Source of the DNA: an uncultured Paracoccaceae bacterium
GTDB lineage: Bacteria; Pseudomonadota; Alphaproteobacteria; Rhodobacterales; Rhodobacteraceae
DNA: 64,000 nt
Assembly: GCA_905182105.1 (NCBI GenBank)
Contig: CAJJAR010000016.1
Coordinates: forward strand, 1 to 64,000
Reading direction: 5' to 3'
The notes beneath the pieces are model-generated. The model had not been told where the DNA came from. It was given only the letters and a program-made list of their open reading frames with translations, and did no database searches. A program made the translations under genes and the position numbers. Below are positions 1 through 9,948 of the stretch, in pieces; the stretch's first letter is position 1; the number at the start of each line of letters is the position of its first letter.

Positions 1-141
1 GCCGATCAAGAACATCCAAGGGCCGGAATCATGCATCCACAGTACGGCACCAAACAGCATAAAGAAGGCAGCAACAGCGCCCAGCAATGGTTCAATGGAT
101 GGTGGTAGGATGTGATAGTCGTGGTTCTTTGCGTGGGCCAT
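1..141 (-). CDS. coxC: Cytochrome c oxidase subunit III, N-terminal fragment (runs off the window)
   Basis: Subunit III of the aa3-type terminal oxidase in the inner membrane. Only the first 47 residues are inside the window; the reading frame is open to base 1. The start [15 protein letters not shown] followed by a hydrophobic stretch at about residues 18-38 is typical of alphaproteobacterial CoxC. The ATG at 141 has a GGGGA ribosome site about ten bases upstream. It follows ctaG by ten bases in the same direction, the usual order coxB-ctaB-orf-ctaG-coxC, so it should be co-transcribed with the assembly genes. The identification rests on the N-terminus plus context. Confidence 0.9.
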   Translation of the reverse strand, partial: MAHAKNHDYHILPPSIEPLLGAVAAFFMLFGAVLWMHDSGPWMFLIG

Positions 142-151
142 GAAGCGTCCC

Positions 152-730
152 CTAGTTCAAGGTTGTGTCTGTGACTGCGTCTAGGGCTGCGAAGCCTTCG
201 GGCAAATCAATTTCGTAGAATGTATAGCTAAGTGTAATGGTGTGCACGTATTTTGCGTCACGATCCGTCACAATTTCCGGGTCTACATAAAAGCTGACAG
301 GCATCATAACGGTTTCACCCGGTTGTAACACCTGCTCTTCAAAGCAGAAGCAGTCGATTTTATTAAAGAAATAGCCGGCTTGGTACGGCGTAACGTTATA
401 GCTGGCTTGTCCGGCAATAGGGCGATCCGTTGGATTATGTGCCTCATAAAAAGCCAATCCAGTCTCGCCAATACGCAATTCCATTTCATGAACTTCAGGT
501 TTAAAATCCCAATCCATATCGCTGTGCAGTGAGGCGTCAAAGCGAACCTTGATGGTTTGCTCTAGCACATCGTCAGGCGCGACAGTCGAAATGCCGGTTG
601 TTCCACCAAAGCCAGTAACTCGGCAGAACCAATCGTAAAACGGCACTGAAGCCCATGCCAGACCACCCATCAAAACGACAAGCGACACTGTTTGTGCGAC
701 TGTTTTTTGTGGTCCGGTCAACTTTTTCAC
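152..730 (-). CDS. ctaG: Cytochrome c oxidase copper-chaperone assembly protein CtaG (Cox11)
   Basis: Delivers copper to the CuB site of subunit I of cytochrome c oxidase. The 192-residue protein has one N-terminal membrane anchor (about residues 10-30), then a periplasmic domain. The family's copper-binding CFCF motif is at about residues 127-130 and the conserved Cys near the membrane at residue 36. Start is GTG at 730, chosen because its GTGA overlaps the stop codon of the small gene upstream, implying translational coupling. It lies between the small membrane protein and coxC in the oxidase operon. Length is normal for Cox11 and nothing appears damaged. Confidence 0.96.
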   Translation of the reverse strand: MKKLTGPQKTVAQTVSLVVLMGGLAWASVPFYDWFCRVTGFGGTTGISTVAPDDVLEQTIKVRFDASLHSDMDWDFKPEVHEMELRIGETGLAFYEAHNPTDRPIAGQASYNVTPYQAGYFFNKIDCFCFEEQVLQPGETVMMPVSFYVDPEIVTDRDAKYVHTITLSYTFYEIDLPEGFAALDAVTDTTLN

Positions 731-891
731 TGGCTAATCTCGTTCGCTTTGGGCAATTCAAAATCACCACTAGTGATTTTTGTAAAGGTAAGCGCCAAAA
801 CTAGCACTACAAAAGCACCCAACATCAGGCCAACGCCAACATTGCGACCTTTGCGACGCTGATGAATTTCGTGTTCAACTTTAAGAGCCAT
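727..891 (-). CDS. Small membrane protein of the cytochrome oxidase operon (CoxF-like)
   Basis: A 54-residue protein with a basic N-terminus (HEIHQRRKGRN) and one membrane helix at about residues 18-39. A gene of this size and topology is regularly found between ctaB and ctaG in Rhodobacterales and Paracoccus and has been called a CoxF-like or oxidase assembly protein; its biochemical role is not established here. The ATG at 891 overlaps the ctaB stop codon (TAATG), and its own TGA overlaps the ctaG GTG, so three consecutive genes are translationally coupled. A longer reading to 912 has no good start and would run into ctaB. Confidence 0.85.
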   Translation of the reverse strand: MALKVEHEIHQRRKGRNVGVGLMLGAFVVLVLALTFTKITSGDFELPKANEISQ

Positions 892-1829
892 TACCAGCCA
901 CCCAATCCCCAAGGACGCAACAGCGCCTCGGCCAAAATCGCACCAAAGTGCAAGAACAAATAAAGCAGTGAGAGTTTAAAAAACTTACGCTCAACGGCAT
1001 AATCATCAACCTCTGACGCAGCTTCGTCACGGTTCCAGATATCGTATGCACCTTTGAGGAACAGCGTATTCAAAACCAATGCAGCCAATAAGTAGATAGG
1101 ACCACCAATACTAGTAAAGCTTGTGCCTACAGCCAAGGCGAACAATACAATTGTATACCCCAAAATGTGACGGCGTGTGCTTGGACGGCCATGGGTTACT
1201 GTCAACATCGGGATGCCTGCGTCGTCATAGTCAGAGCGCATAAATAAAGCCAAAGCCCAAAAATGCGGAGGTGTCCAAATGAAGATCAATGCGAACATTA
1301 ACCAACCCTCGATCGACATAGATCCAGTTGCAACAACCCAACCGATCAATGGAGGAAACGCACCAGCCGCGCCACCAATAACGATATTTTGCGGCGTTGA
1401 GCGCTTCAGCCACATGGTGTATACGACTGCGTAAAAGAATATTGTGAAAGCCAATAGTCCAGCAGCCAACAAGTTAGCAGACAGCGCCAGCATCATCACG
1501 GCCATGCCAGAAAGTGCAGTGCCCAAGTACAGTGCCTCACCTGCTTGGACTTTTCCCGCTGGAATAGGACGCTTGACTGTCCGCTTCATGATCACGTCGA
1601 TATCCGCATCCCACCACATGTTCAGCGCACCAGATGCACCGGCACCGATTGCGATGAACAGAATCGATGCGAAGCCCACGACAGGGTGAACAGAAGCTGG
1701 TGCAGCCAACATGCCCACAAAGGCAGTGAAAATCACCAATGACATTACCCGTGGCTTAAGTAGGGCAAAGTAGTCACCCAAGGAGGCCTCGGTCTCTTTA
1801 CTTGGGGCGGTATAGCTGGCGTCTGACAT
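891..1829 (-). CDS. ctaB: Protoheme IX farnesyltransferase (heme O synthase)
   Basis: Converts heme B to heme O by adding a farnesyl group, the first step to heme A for the aa3 oxidase. The 312-residue polytopic membrane protein belongs to the UbiA prenyltransferase family. The first Mg-diphosphate binding motif NxxxDxxxD is visible at N70, D74, D78 (NMWWDADID), followed by the expected VKRPIP. I chose the ATG at 1829 (MSDASY...) over a TTG at 1844 because only ATG fits the usual family N-terminus. It is downstream of coxB and overlaps the next gene by one base. Confidence 0.96.
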   Translation of the reverse strand: MSDASYTAPSKETEASLGDYFALLKPRVMSLVIFTAFVGMLAAPASVHPVVGFASILFIAIGAGASGALNMWWDADIDVIMKRTVKRPIPAGKVQAGEALYLGTALSGMAVMMLALSANLLAAGLLAFTIFFYAVVYTMWLKRSTPQNIVIGGAAGAFPPLIGWVVATGSMSIEGWLMFALIFIWTPPHFWALALFMRSDYDDAGIPMLTVTHGRPSTRRHILGYTIVLFALAVGTSFTSIGGPIYLLAALVLNTLFLKGAYDIWNRDEAASEVDDYAVERKFFKLSLLYLFLHFGAILAEALLRPWGLGGW

Positions 1830-1903
1830 GCTGCTCGCTCGCAATTTGGGTGATGGGAAAACTGTGCTGAGGAAGGCGGGAACCTCTCCCGCCCTACCCT
1901 AAT

Positions 1904-2818
1904 TTAGTTAGAGGCGACGTTTACAGGCAGTGGCGTGCCTGCATACTCGTCGATCGCACCTTGCAACCAAGCCTCGTAAGCTTCTTGGCTTACAACTTTT
2001 ACAGTGATCGGCATGTAGGCGTGGCTTTTGCCACAAAGCTCAGAACACTGACCAAAGTAGATGCCTTCTTTTTCGGCTTTGAACCAAAGCTGTGCCAAAC
2101 GGCCTGGTACAGCATCTTGCTTCACACCGAATGCTGGAATGGTCCATGCGTGTATCACATCCGCGCCAGTTACCTGGACAACAATTGTTTTATTCACAGG
2201 GACAACAACTGCAGTGTCTGTAGCCAGCAACCATTCGTTCCGTGAATATCCGGCATCAGCCAACTTGGCTTCCATATGCTCGTCAAGAACGAAAGCTGTT
2301 ACGTTTTCGTCTTCTGAGCGTACCGATGTATCAAGCGTCGCGTCAGAACCGATAAGGTAGCTGTCGAACCCAAAGTCGTGTTCCACATATTCGTGTGTCC
2401 AATACCACTGATTGCCGATCGCCTTGATTGTCACGTCTGCTGTTGGGATCTCTTGTTGCTTAAACAAGATCGGCAATGAATAAGCGCCGATAAAGACAAG
2501 AACAACGATTGGAACAACGGTCCACAATACTTCAACCGTGGTATGGTGCGTAAAGCTTGCTGCTTCTGGATTACGTTTCTTGCTGAAACGGTAAATGCAC
2601 CAAAGCATCAAAGCTGTAACGAATACTGTGATGATCGTGATCACGATCAAAAGCAGGTTGTCCAACGCGTGAATATCACGGGCCAGTTCAGTGGCTGCTG
2701 GCTGAAAGCCCATCTTGCCATCAATCGGAGCACCGATGATTTCAAGGTTTTCTTGGGCTAGCGCAGGGGCCGCCGCGAACGCAGCCAAAAGGCCGGTGGT
2801 GGAGAATAGGTTTTTCAT
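1904..2818 (-). CDS. coxB: Cytochrome c oxidase subunit II
   Basis: Carries the binuclear CuA centre that accepts electrons from cytochrome c and passes them to subunit I. The 304-residue precursor has a signal peptide (cleavage near ALA-QEN, about residue 22), two membrane helices (about 54-78 and 96-118) and a periplasmic cupredoxin domain. The CuA signature [13 protein letters not shown] is at about residues 258-270 with both Cys, His and Met present. Start chosen at ATG 2818, which has AGGA about eight bases upstream; an in-frame ATG 24 bases earlier lacks a site. First gene of the oxidase operon, divergent from tldD. Confidence 0.97.
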   Translation of the reverse strand: MKNLFSTTGLLAAFAAAPALAQENLEIIGAPIDGKMGFQPAATELARDIHALDNLLLIVITIITVFVTALMLWCIYRFSKKRNPEAASFTHHTTVEVLWTVVPIVVLVFIGAYSLPILFKQQEIPTADVTIKAIGNQWYWTHEYVEHDFGFDSYLIGSDATLDTSVRSEDENVTAFVLDEHMEAKLADAGYSRNEWLLATDTAVVVPVNKTIVVQVTGADVIHAWTIPAFGVKQDAVPGRLAQLWFKAEKEGIYFGQCSELCGKSHAYMPITVKVVSQEAYEAWLQGAIDEYAGTPLPVNVASN

Positions 2819-3019
2819 GTGTCGTCCTGATCCAGTCATCACTGTTGGTTCGCATGGAAGGTAATAGTGCTAAACACGCTCGCCGCCCGTTGTATTATTC
2901 GTGCTTACAATCATATTCTGACTACAAGATAAAGATGTTCAGGCGCGGCAAACGGACGCTTTTTCACCAAATTCAGGATGAATGCTGAAAAAGCACCAAT
3001 AAAATACAGGAACCAACAG
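2819..3019. promoter_or_regulatory. Divergent intergenic region between coxB and tldD
   Basis: These 201 bases separate two divergently transcribed genes and must hold both promoters. The stretch is AT-richer than its flanks around 2895-2945. I can see weak sigma-70-like elements but none good enough to place a transcription start. No operator palindrome of a known family was recognised. Confidence 0.5.
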
Positions 3020-4441
3020 ATGTCAGACACCCACTTTTCGCCATTTGAGACCAATTTGGACCGCGAAGTCGCCCTCAAAACCCTACGCGAAGCAACCGCA
3101 GGTGCTGATGACGGCGAGTTATTTCTTGAACGCCGCCGTTCTGAAGCAATGGTTTTTGACGATGGTCGCCTCAAAACAGCCAGCTATGACGCCTCTGAGG
3201 GATTCGGCCTCCGTGCGGTTTGCGGCGAAGTCGTTGGCTATGCCCATTCAACTGAGATTTCCGAAAGCGCACTAAAGCGCGCAACTCAAACAGCGCGATT
3301 GGCTGTTGTAGATGGTGGTGGAACGTGGCCAGATGCCCCACAAGCCACTAATATTAAGCTATATACTGACGAAGACCCGATTGCTGGTGCATCTTTCCCA
3401 GTCAAATTGGACACATTGCGCGCTATGGATGACTTTGCACGCTCTCTCGACAAACGTGTGATACAAGTTACAGCCAGCATCGCCGCATCAATCCAAGAAA
3501 TCGAAATTTTGCGCCCTGAAGGTGGGTCAGTCCGCGACATCCGTCCAATGACCCGCGTGAACGTCTCAATTATCGTCGAAAAAGATGGCCGTCGCGAATC
3601 AGGAAGTGCAGGAGGCGGCGGCCGTGTTGGCCTTGATGGCATGTTGGATCCCAAAGATTGGCAGGGCAAAACCCGCGAGGCCCTGCGCGTTGCCTTGGTG
3701 AACCTTGACGCCGTCCCCGCACCTGCTGGCGCTATGGACGTAGTTTTGGGCCCAGGTTGGCCGGGAATTTTACTGCACGAAGCGATTGGTCATGGCCTTG
3801 AGGGCGACTTCAATCGCAAAGGCTCAAGCGCTTTCGCAGGTCTTTTAGGTGAACGCATTGCTGCCAAAGGGGTCACGGTCTTGGATGACGGGACAATTCC
3901 TGATCGCCGCGGCTCAATCAGTGTCGATGATGAAGGCACGCCCTCTGCTAAAAACATCTTGATCGATGACGGTGTTTTAGTTGGCTACATGCAGGACCGC
4001 CAAAACGCGCGCCTTATGGGGGTTGTCCCAACCGGTAATGGCCGGCGCGAAAGCTATGCCCACGCGCCCATGCCCCGTATGACGAACACCTATATGTTGG
4101 GTGGCGATGTGGCCCCCGGTGACATTGTGAACGATTTGAAAGACGGTATTTACGCTGTTGGTTTTGGTGGTGGACAAGTGGACATTACAAACGGAAAATT
4201 CGTGTTTAGTTGTACCGAGGCATATCAAGTGAAGAACGGTGTGGTCGGCGCGCCCGTTAATGGTGCCACGCTGATTGGTGACGGCGCAACGGCCCTGAAA
4301 CAGATTCGGGCCATAGGTAACGACATGGCGCTGGACCCCGGGATGGGCAACTGCGGCAAAGCAGGGCAATGGGTTCCTGTTGGCGTTGGGCAGCCAACTT
4401 TGATGATTGGTGGACTGACAATTGGGGGGAGTGCCACATAA
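3020..4441 (+). CDS. tldD: Metalloprotease TldD
   Basis: TldD works with TldE/PmbA in the cytoplasm as a zinc-dependent peptidase that trims unfolded peptides and matures some modified peptides. The 473-residue protein has the family zinc motif HExxxH as HEAIGH at about residues 253-258, followed by GLEGD, and the conserved C-terminal FSCTEAY segment that supplies a further ligand. The ATG at 3020 (MSDTHFSP) is preceded by AGGA nine bases upstream; the in-frame ATG at 2978 has no site. tldD divergent from coxB is the standard arrangement in Rhodobacterales. Confidence 0.95.
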   Translation: MSDTHFSPFETNLDREVALKTLREATAGADDGELFLERRRSEAMVFDDGRLKTASYDASEGFGLRAVCGEVVGYAHSTEISESALKRATQTARLAVVDGGGTWPDAPQATNIKLYTDEDPIAGASFPVKLDTLRAMDDFARSLDKRVIQVTASIAASIQEIEILRPEGGSVRDIRPMTRVNVSIIVEKDGRRESGSAGGGGRVGLDGMLDPKDWQGKTREALRVALVNLDAVPAPAGAMDVVLGPGWPGILLHEAIGHGLEGDFNRKGSSAFAGLLGERIAAKGVTVLDDGTIPDRRGSISVDDEGTPSAKNILIDDGVLVGYMQDRQNARLMGVVPTGNGRRESYAHAPMPRMTNTYMLGGDVAPGDIVNDLKDGIYAVGFGGGQVDITNGKFVFSCTEAYQVKNGVVGAPVNGATLIGDGATALKQIRAIGNDMALDPGMGNCGKAGQWVPVGVGQPTLMIGGLTIGGSAT

Positions 4442-4592
4442 AAACTGCTGATTAGCGATGTATCCAGCGCAAATGGAATCTTATCAAATTTTTCGCGAAC
4501 CAAGGATCAAATAAAGGCGATTCCATTCATCCATCATTAACCAGCATCTCGCTATAACGAATCCAGCAACAGACGGAGCATAGGATAACTAA

Positions 4593-5722
4593 ACAGGGAT
4601 CGAATCCTTCTTCCACTCACCCCCACTCCCACCCACCTCGGAAGATGATCGGTTTTATCGCCTACGTCTGTTGCGATCACGCCGGGTCGGCATTTCAACG
4701 TATAAACGGTTGCTGATTGAACACGGCACCGCGCAAAATGCGTTGGCCGCGCTACCCGAGAAGGCGCGTGCCGCCGGTGTTCAAAGTTATGCTATCTGCC
4801 CAGAAAGGGTTATCCATGCAGAACTGAACAATGGACGTATGGCGGGTGCGGCCCTAATTGATGGCTCCTGTAATCTTTATCCAGCCCAGCTGCGCGAACT
4901 TACAGATGCTCCACCCTTTTTATGGGCCTTAGGTGATCTGTCACTATTATAACGTCCAGCTATTTCGATGGTAGGTGCGTAAAACGCATCCTCCCTCGGC
5001 ACACGAATGGCAAAATCACTTGCAACTGAACTGGGACAAACAGGGTATGTAATAGTATCAGGACTTGCGCGTGGTGTAGGTGCTGCAGCTCACATCGCTG
5101 CACTAAATACTGGCACCATCGCGGTGCAAGCTGGCGGAGTGGATATAATGTACCCCGCGGAGAAAACAGAATTAGCGAACAACATTGCGGCCAAAGGGTT
5201 GCATATAAGTGAGATGCCGATGAGATTGCAGCCAATGGCACGCCATTTCCCGAGACGGAACCGGATCATATCAGGCTTATCTCAAGCGACCGTGATCGTC
5301 GAAGCAGCCGCAAAATCTGGCAGCTTGATCACGGCACGCGACGCGCTGGATCAAGGACGCGATGTTCTAGCCGTGCCCGGACACCCCTTTGATACATGCG
5401 CTGCTGAAGGCTATATGTTGATCCGCGATGGAGCCGTATTGGCCAGATATACAAGCGACATCATAGAAACGCTCACACCCATTGTTCCAACGCAAGCTAC
5501 TTTACCCCTTAAAGAACCAACGACGAAACAACATACCCTGAAGGAAACATCAAAACTGCACATGAAAATTTTGTCGCGCCTTGGCCCGTCTCCAATTGCC
5601 GAAGATCAACTGATCTGCGACCTTAATTCGACACCTGCAAAAGTGACCCCAATCTTGTTGGATTTAGAGTTCACGAGCAGATTTCCCGCCATGCAGGGGG
5701 ACTGTTAGCGCGCGTCATTTGA
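4593..5722 (+). pseudogene. dprA: Broken dprA (DNA-processing / competence protein)
   Basis: DprA loads RecA on incoming single-stranded DNA during transformation. The whole family can be read here: N-terminal SAM-like part (LLRSRRVGIST, from about 4665), Rossmann-fold core (VSGLARGV, FPRRNRIISGL, AAKSGSLITARDALDQGR) and C-terminal winged helix. However the frame contains two TAA codons, at 4950 and 4980, both inside the conserved segment before NASSLGTRMA, and a one-base deletion near 5665-5672 after which the true C-terminus (ISRHAGGLLARV) continues in another frame to a TGA at 5720. The N-terminal end also has no ATG or GTG after the in-frame TAA at 4590. With four separate defects it cannot make full-length protein. 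Its position before topA is normal for the group. Confidence 0.9.
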
Positions 5723-5829
5723 CGCATTCACCAACTGAAATATTCAACACCTGTTGACAATTAACTCTTGCGCAACACATCTTGCGCAGCCATAGACGCC
5801 CAAAATGACCATATAAGGTGCCCCTATTT

Positions 5830-8487
5830 ATGCCCGTAGTTGTTGTCGAGTCCCCAGCCAAAGCGAAAACGATCAACAAGTATTTAGGCGATAATTATAC
5901 TGTTTTGGCCTCATATGGTCACGTACGTGACCTTCCTCCAAAGAATGGGTCTGTTGATACCGAAAACGGATTCGAAATGCTGTGGGAAATCGGTGCCGAC
6001 AGTAAAAAGCACGTCAAAGCAATTACTGATGCGTTGAAAAACGACAACGAACTGATCCTCGCGACCGACCCGGACCGCGAAGGAGAAGCTATTAGCTGGC
6101 ACCTGCAAGAAGCACTAACTAAACGTAAGGCTATTAATAAGGACACACCTGTTAGCCGCGTTGTGTTCAATGCGATTACGAAGACGGCCGTAACTGAAGC
6201 AATGAAGAACCCGCGCCAAGTCGATATGCCATTGGTTGAGGCATATCTTGCCCGCCGTGCGCTCGATTATTTGGTGGGCTTCAACCTTTCTCCCGTTCTG
6301 TGGCGCAAATTGCCGGGTGCAAAATCGGCAGGCCGTGTTCAATCCGTGTGTTTGCGCATCCTGACCGAACGCGAAATGGAGATTGAAGCTTTTAATGCGC
6401 GCGAGTTCTGGAGTGTGAAGGCCATACTTGCGACCCCACGTGGTCAAGAATTTGAAGCGCGTCTAACGCATTTAGCTGGCAAAAAGCTGGAACGCTACGA
6501 TTTAGAGAATGCGACTCAAGCTGAATTGGCCGAACAGGCCATCAACAGCCGCGACCTGACAATTCAATCGGTTGAGGCAAAGCCTGGCGCCCGCAATCCA
6601 TCCCCACCTTTCATGACCTCAACACTTCAGCAAGAAGCCAGCCGTAAGTTTGGCATGGGCGCGCGCCAAACCATGAGCACCGCTCAGCGTCTTTATGAGG
6701 CAGGTCTCATTACTTACATGCGTACAGATGGTATTGACATGGCACCAGAAGCCGTCACGTTAACACGTGATGCGATTTCTGCCCGTTACGGTGCTGAATA
6801 TGTTCCTGACGCTCCACGCGTCTATAAGAACAAAGCCAAGAACGCCCAAGAAGCACACGAATGTATTCGTCCAACCGAGCTGTCTAAAGCCGTTGACGAC
6901 CTCAAGATCATCGATGCGGACCAACGCAAACTGTATGATCTGATTTGGAAGCGGACGCTTGCGTGCCAGATGCAGTCAGCGCGCCTTGAGCGCACCACAG
7001 TCGACATCGGCAGCGAAGATCAGCAAGTCACTTTGCGTGCGACAGGCCAGGTTGTACTGTTTGACGGCTTCTTGAAAATTTATGAAGAAGGCCGCGACGA
7101 CGTTGTCGTAGATGATGATGACAAACGCTTGCCACAAGTTGCCCAAGGAGAAACATCAGACAAACGTCTGGTTAAACCCGAACAGCACTTCACCCAGCCA
7201 CCACCGCGCTATACCGAGGCCACATTGGTCAAACGTATGGAAGAGTTGGGCATTGGCCGTCCGTCTACATACGCTTCTGTCGTAACAACGATCCAAGACC
7301 GCGATTATGTACGCAAAGAAAAGAACCGCTTGATCCCAGAAGACAAAGGCCGTTTGGTTATCGCCTTCTTGGAAAATTACTTCCGCCGCTATGTTGGCTA
7401 TAACTTTACCGCCAGCCTTGAAGAAGAGCTGGATGACGTAAGTGCGGGTGAACGCGACTATAAAGACGTGCTCGCAACCTTCTGGCGCGATTTCTCTGCT
7501 TCAATCGCAGAAACTTCAGAACTACGGATCACTGAAGTTCTAGAAAAAATCAACGATGTTTTGGCACCACACTTGTTTCCAATGACCGAAGAAGGTGGCG
7601 ACCCACGTCTTTGCCCAAATTGTAATGTTGGTCGCCTCAGCATGCGCACAGCCCGTTCTGGCGGTGCATTCATCGGTTGTTCAAGCTACCCAGAGTGCAA
7701 ATACACCCGTGCCTTCGGCCCTCCCGGTAACGAAGATCCAAATGGCATCCCGCCAGAGGGCAAGTATTTGGGTGATGACGCTGGGGACAAAATCTCAGCC
7801 TTCAAGGGCCGTTTTGGTCCCTACGTGCAACGCGGCGAAGTTACCGAAGAAAATAAAAAGCCGCCACGTCAGTCTATTCCTAAAGAATGGGTGCCAACAG
7901 AAGTCGACTTAGAGCAAGCTTTGCGCTTGTTGTCCTTACCTCGCGAAGTCGGACCACACCCCGAAGATGGCATCATGGTTTGGGCCAATATTGGTCGTTA
8001 TGGTCCATACCTTAAGCATGCTGAAAGCACTTCGCACCGTGGCGGGACCAATGCCAACCTTGAAGACATCGAAGCTGTCTTTAGTGTTGGTATGAATCAC
8101 GCCGTTCAATTGTTGGCCGAAAAAATCGCCAGCCGTGGCGGGCGCGGCGTTGCTGCTGCACCGCTTCGTGAATTGGGCGAACACCCTGACATGAGCGGAC
8201 CTATTAATATCATGAAGGGTAAATACGGCCCCTACGTGAAGTGGGAAAAGGTCAATGCGACCATTCCATCCGAAATTGAGCCTGAAGATCTAAGCATTGA
8301 TCAAGCTGTTCAATTGATCGAAGAAAAACTGGCCAAATCACCGGCCAAACGCACGGCAGCAACGAAGAAGAAGCCTGCTGCAAAAAAGAAGGCTGCACCT
8401 AAGAAAGCCGCCGCTAAGAAGCCTGCCACCAAAAAGGCACCAGCCAAAAAAGCTGCTGCAAAAAAGGCAGCTCCTACGGAAGACTAA
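5830..8487 (+). CDS. topA: DNA topoisomerase I (type IA, omega protein)
   Basis: Relaxes negative supercoils through a transient 5'-phosphotyrosine link. The 885-residue protein starts with the TOPRIM domain (VVVESPAKAKT; acidic DPDREGEA), has SAGRVQSV, and the active-site tyrosine in ITYMRTDG at about residue 296. One four-cysteine zinc element begins at about Cys595 (CPNC...CSSYPEC), followed by the topoisomerase C-terminal repeats containing GRFGPY/GRYGPY/GKYGPY. The last 50 residues (from about 836) are an alanine/lysine tail made of AAKK-type units, common in alphaproteobacterial TopA and likely to hold DNA. I chose ATG 5830, with AAGG upstream, over GTG 5818, which has no ribosome site. 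Confidence 0.97.
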   Translation: MPVVVVESPAKAKTINKYLGDNYTVLASYGHVRDLPPKNGSVDTENGFEMLWEIGADSKKHVKAITDALKNDNELILATDPDREGEAISWHLQEALTKRKAINKDTPVSRVVFNAITKTAVTEAMKNPRQVDMPLVEAYLARRALDYLVGFNLSPVLWRKLPGAKSAGRVQSVCLRILTEREMEIEAFNAREFWSVKAILATPRGQEFEARLTHLAGKKLERYDLENATQAELAEQAINSRDLTIQSVEAKPGARNPSPPFMTSTLQQEASRKFGMGARQTMSTAQRLYEAGLITYMRTDGIDMAPEAVTLTRDAISARYGAEYVPDAPRVYKNKAKNAQEAHECIRPTELSKAVDDLKIIDADQRKLYDLIWKRTLACQMQSARLERTTVDIGSEDQQVTLRATGQVVLFDGFLKIYEEGRDDVVVDDDDKRLPQVAQGETSDKRLVKPEQHFTQPPPRYTEATLVKRMEELGIGRPSTYASVVTTIQDRDYVRKEKNRLIPEDKGRLVIAFLENYFRRYVGYNFTASLEEELDDVSAGERDYKDVLATFWRDFSASIAETSELRITEVLEKINDVLAPHLFPMTEEGGDPRLCPNCNVGRLSMRTARSGGAFIGCSSYPECKYTRAFGPPGNEDPNGIPPEGKYLGDDAGDKISAFKGRFGPYVQRGEVTEENKKPPRQSIPKEWVPTEVDLEQALRLLSLPREVGPHPEDGIMVWANIGRYGPYLKHAESTSHRGGTNANLEDIEAVFSVGMNHAVQLLAEKIASRGGRGVAAAPLRELGEHPDMSGPINIMKGKYGPYVKWEKVNATIPSEIEPEDLSIDQAVQLIEEKLAKSPAKRTAATKKKPAAKKKAAPKKAAAKKPATKKAPAKKAAAKKAAPTED

Positions 8488-8505
8488 GCTTAGGCTTACT
8501 CTAAT

Positions 8506-8542
8506 AGACAGAAGCGCGTTTCGTGACATTGTGCTTCTGTCT
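8506..8542 (+). terminator. Stem-loop after topA
   Basis: A perfect ten-base stem (AGACAGAAGC with GCTTCTGTCT) with a 17-base loop starts 19 bases after the topA stop. It lacks a clear T-run, so it may be a weak terminator or an mRNA 3' end rather than a strong intrinsic terminator. Confidence 0.5.
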
Positions 8543-8622
8543 GTTCTACTCCTTACAACTCATTGACTTTACTCTGGCTCATTGCCACAAATTTCCCAAC
8601 CAGTTTTTGGAAGGGAGTTTCC

Positions 8623-9318
8623 ATGAAGAAAGTCTATGGATCAGCAGCAGAGGCTTTAGAGGGCGTGTTGTTTGATGGAATGTTCATCGCCTCAGGCGGC
8701 TTTGGCTTGTGCGGCATCCCCGAATTGTTGCTTGAAGCGATAAAAGTTGCGGGCACTAAGAATTTGACCTTTGCTTCGAACAACGCAGGCGTTGATGATT
8801 TTGGCATCGGCATTTTACTGCAAACTAAGCAGGTCAAAAAAATGATCTCGTCTTATGTAGGCGAGAACGCAGAATTCATGCGCCAATATTTAAGCGGTGA
8901 ACTTGAACTAGAATTCAATCCACAAGGCACCTTGGCAGAACGCATGCGTGCTGGTGGCTGCGGCATTCCAGGCTTTTACACTAAGACAGGTGTGGGCACG
9001 GTGATCGCCGACGGTAAAGAGCATAAAGACTTCAATGGTGAGACCTACATCATGGAAGAAGGCATTGTTGCTGATCTGGCCATTGTCAAAGCATGGAAAG
9101 CCGATGCAACTGGGAACCTTGTGTTCCGCAAGACTGCGCGCAATTTTAATCCACCTGCAGCGATGTGCGGCAAGATGTGTATCGTTGAGGTCGAAGAGAT
9201 CGTGGAAACTGGTTCACTCGACCCAGACACTATCCACTTGCCCGGAATTTATGTGCACCGCATTTTCCAAGGTGATCATGAGAAACGTATCGAACAACGC
9301 ACAGTACGGGAGGCCTAA
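8623..9318 (+). CDS. scoA: 3-oxoacid CoA-transferase subunit A
   Basis: Alpha subunit of a two-subunit CoA-transferase that moves CoA from succinyl-CoA to an acetoacetate-type 3-oxoacid, feeding ketone bodies or polyhydroxybutyrate products into acetyl-CoA. The 231-residue sequence shows the glycine-rich CoA-transferase family I signature SGGFGLCGIPE at about residues 24-34 and the NNAG(V/I) segment. Start chosen at ATG 8623, preceded by AAGGGAG six bases upstream; the longer frame from 8563 encodes an unrelated leader. The B subunit follows after three bases, so the pair is an operon. Substrate is inferred from family only; ato-type specificity is also possible. Confidence 0.92.
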   Translation: MKKVYGSAAEALEGVLFDGMFIASGGFGLCGIPELLLEAIKVAGTKNLTFASNNAGVDDFGIGILLQTKQVKKMISSYVGENAEFMRQYLSGELELEFNPQGTLAERMRAGGCGIPGFYTKTGVGTVIADGKEHKDFNGETYIMEEGIVADLAIVKAWKADATGNLVFRKTARNFNPPAAMCGKMCIVEVEEIVETGSLDPDTIHLPGIYVHRIFQGDHEKRIEQRTVREA

Positions 9319-9321
9319 GTC

Positions 9322-9948
9322 ATGTGGGATCGCAATCAAATGGCGGAACGCGCCGCGCAAGAGCTGCAAGACGGTTGGTATGTAAACTTAGGAATCGGCA
9401 TTCCAACCCTCGTGTCCAACTACATTCCTGAAGGAATCGAAGTAACCCTTCAATCTGAGAATGGCATGTTGGGTATGGGTCCCTTTCCTATCTCTGGTGA
9501 GGAAGACGCTGATCTGATCAATGCGGGTAAGCAAACGATAACTGAACTACCCCAGACCGCCTATTTCGACAGTGCACAGTCCTTTGGTATGATCCGTGGC
9601 GGTAAGATCGCTATGGCGATCCTTGGCGCGATGGAAGTGGCTGAAAACGGTGATCTGGCGAACTGGATGATTCCCGGCAAGCTCGTCAAAGGCATGGGCG
9701 GTGCAATGGATCTGGTTGCAGGCGTTGGCCGCGTAGTGGTGGTGATGGATCACACGAACAAGCACGGCGTCAGTAAGTTGCTAAAAGAATGCACCCTGCC
9801 ACTAACCGGTAAGTCCGTAGTTGATCGCATCATCACCAACCTTGGTGTCCTGGATGTAGTCGAAGGTGGTCTGAAAATAGTCGAAACAGCAGATGGTGTT
9901 TCTGAAGGCGAATTGCGCGCTGCGACTGCGGCCACAATCGTCAAATGA
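9322..9948 (+). CDS. scoB: 3-oxoacid CoA-transferase subunit B
   Basis: Beta subunit of the CoA-transferase, carrying the catalytic glutamate that forms the enzyme-CoA thioester. The 208-residue protein has the family II signature QSENGMLGMGP, with Glu46 as the predicted nucleophile, and GIGIPTLVSNY near residue 24-34 upstream of it. It begins three bases after scoA and its TGA overlaps the ATG of the following dehydrogenase (ATGA), so all three genes should be translated from one message. Length is normal. Confidence 0.93.
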   Translation: MWDRNQMAERAAQELQDGWYVNLGIGIPTLVSNYIPEGIEVTLQSENGMLGMGPFPISGEEDADLINAGKQTITELPQTAYFDSAQSFGMIRGGKIAMAILGAMEVAENGDLANWMIPGKLVKGMGGAMDLVAGVGRVVVVMDHTNKHGVSKLLKECTLPLTGKSVVDRIITNLGVLDVVEGGLKIVETADGVSEGELRAATAATIVK

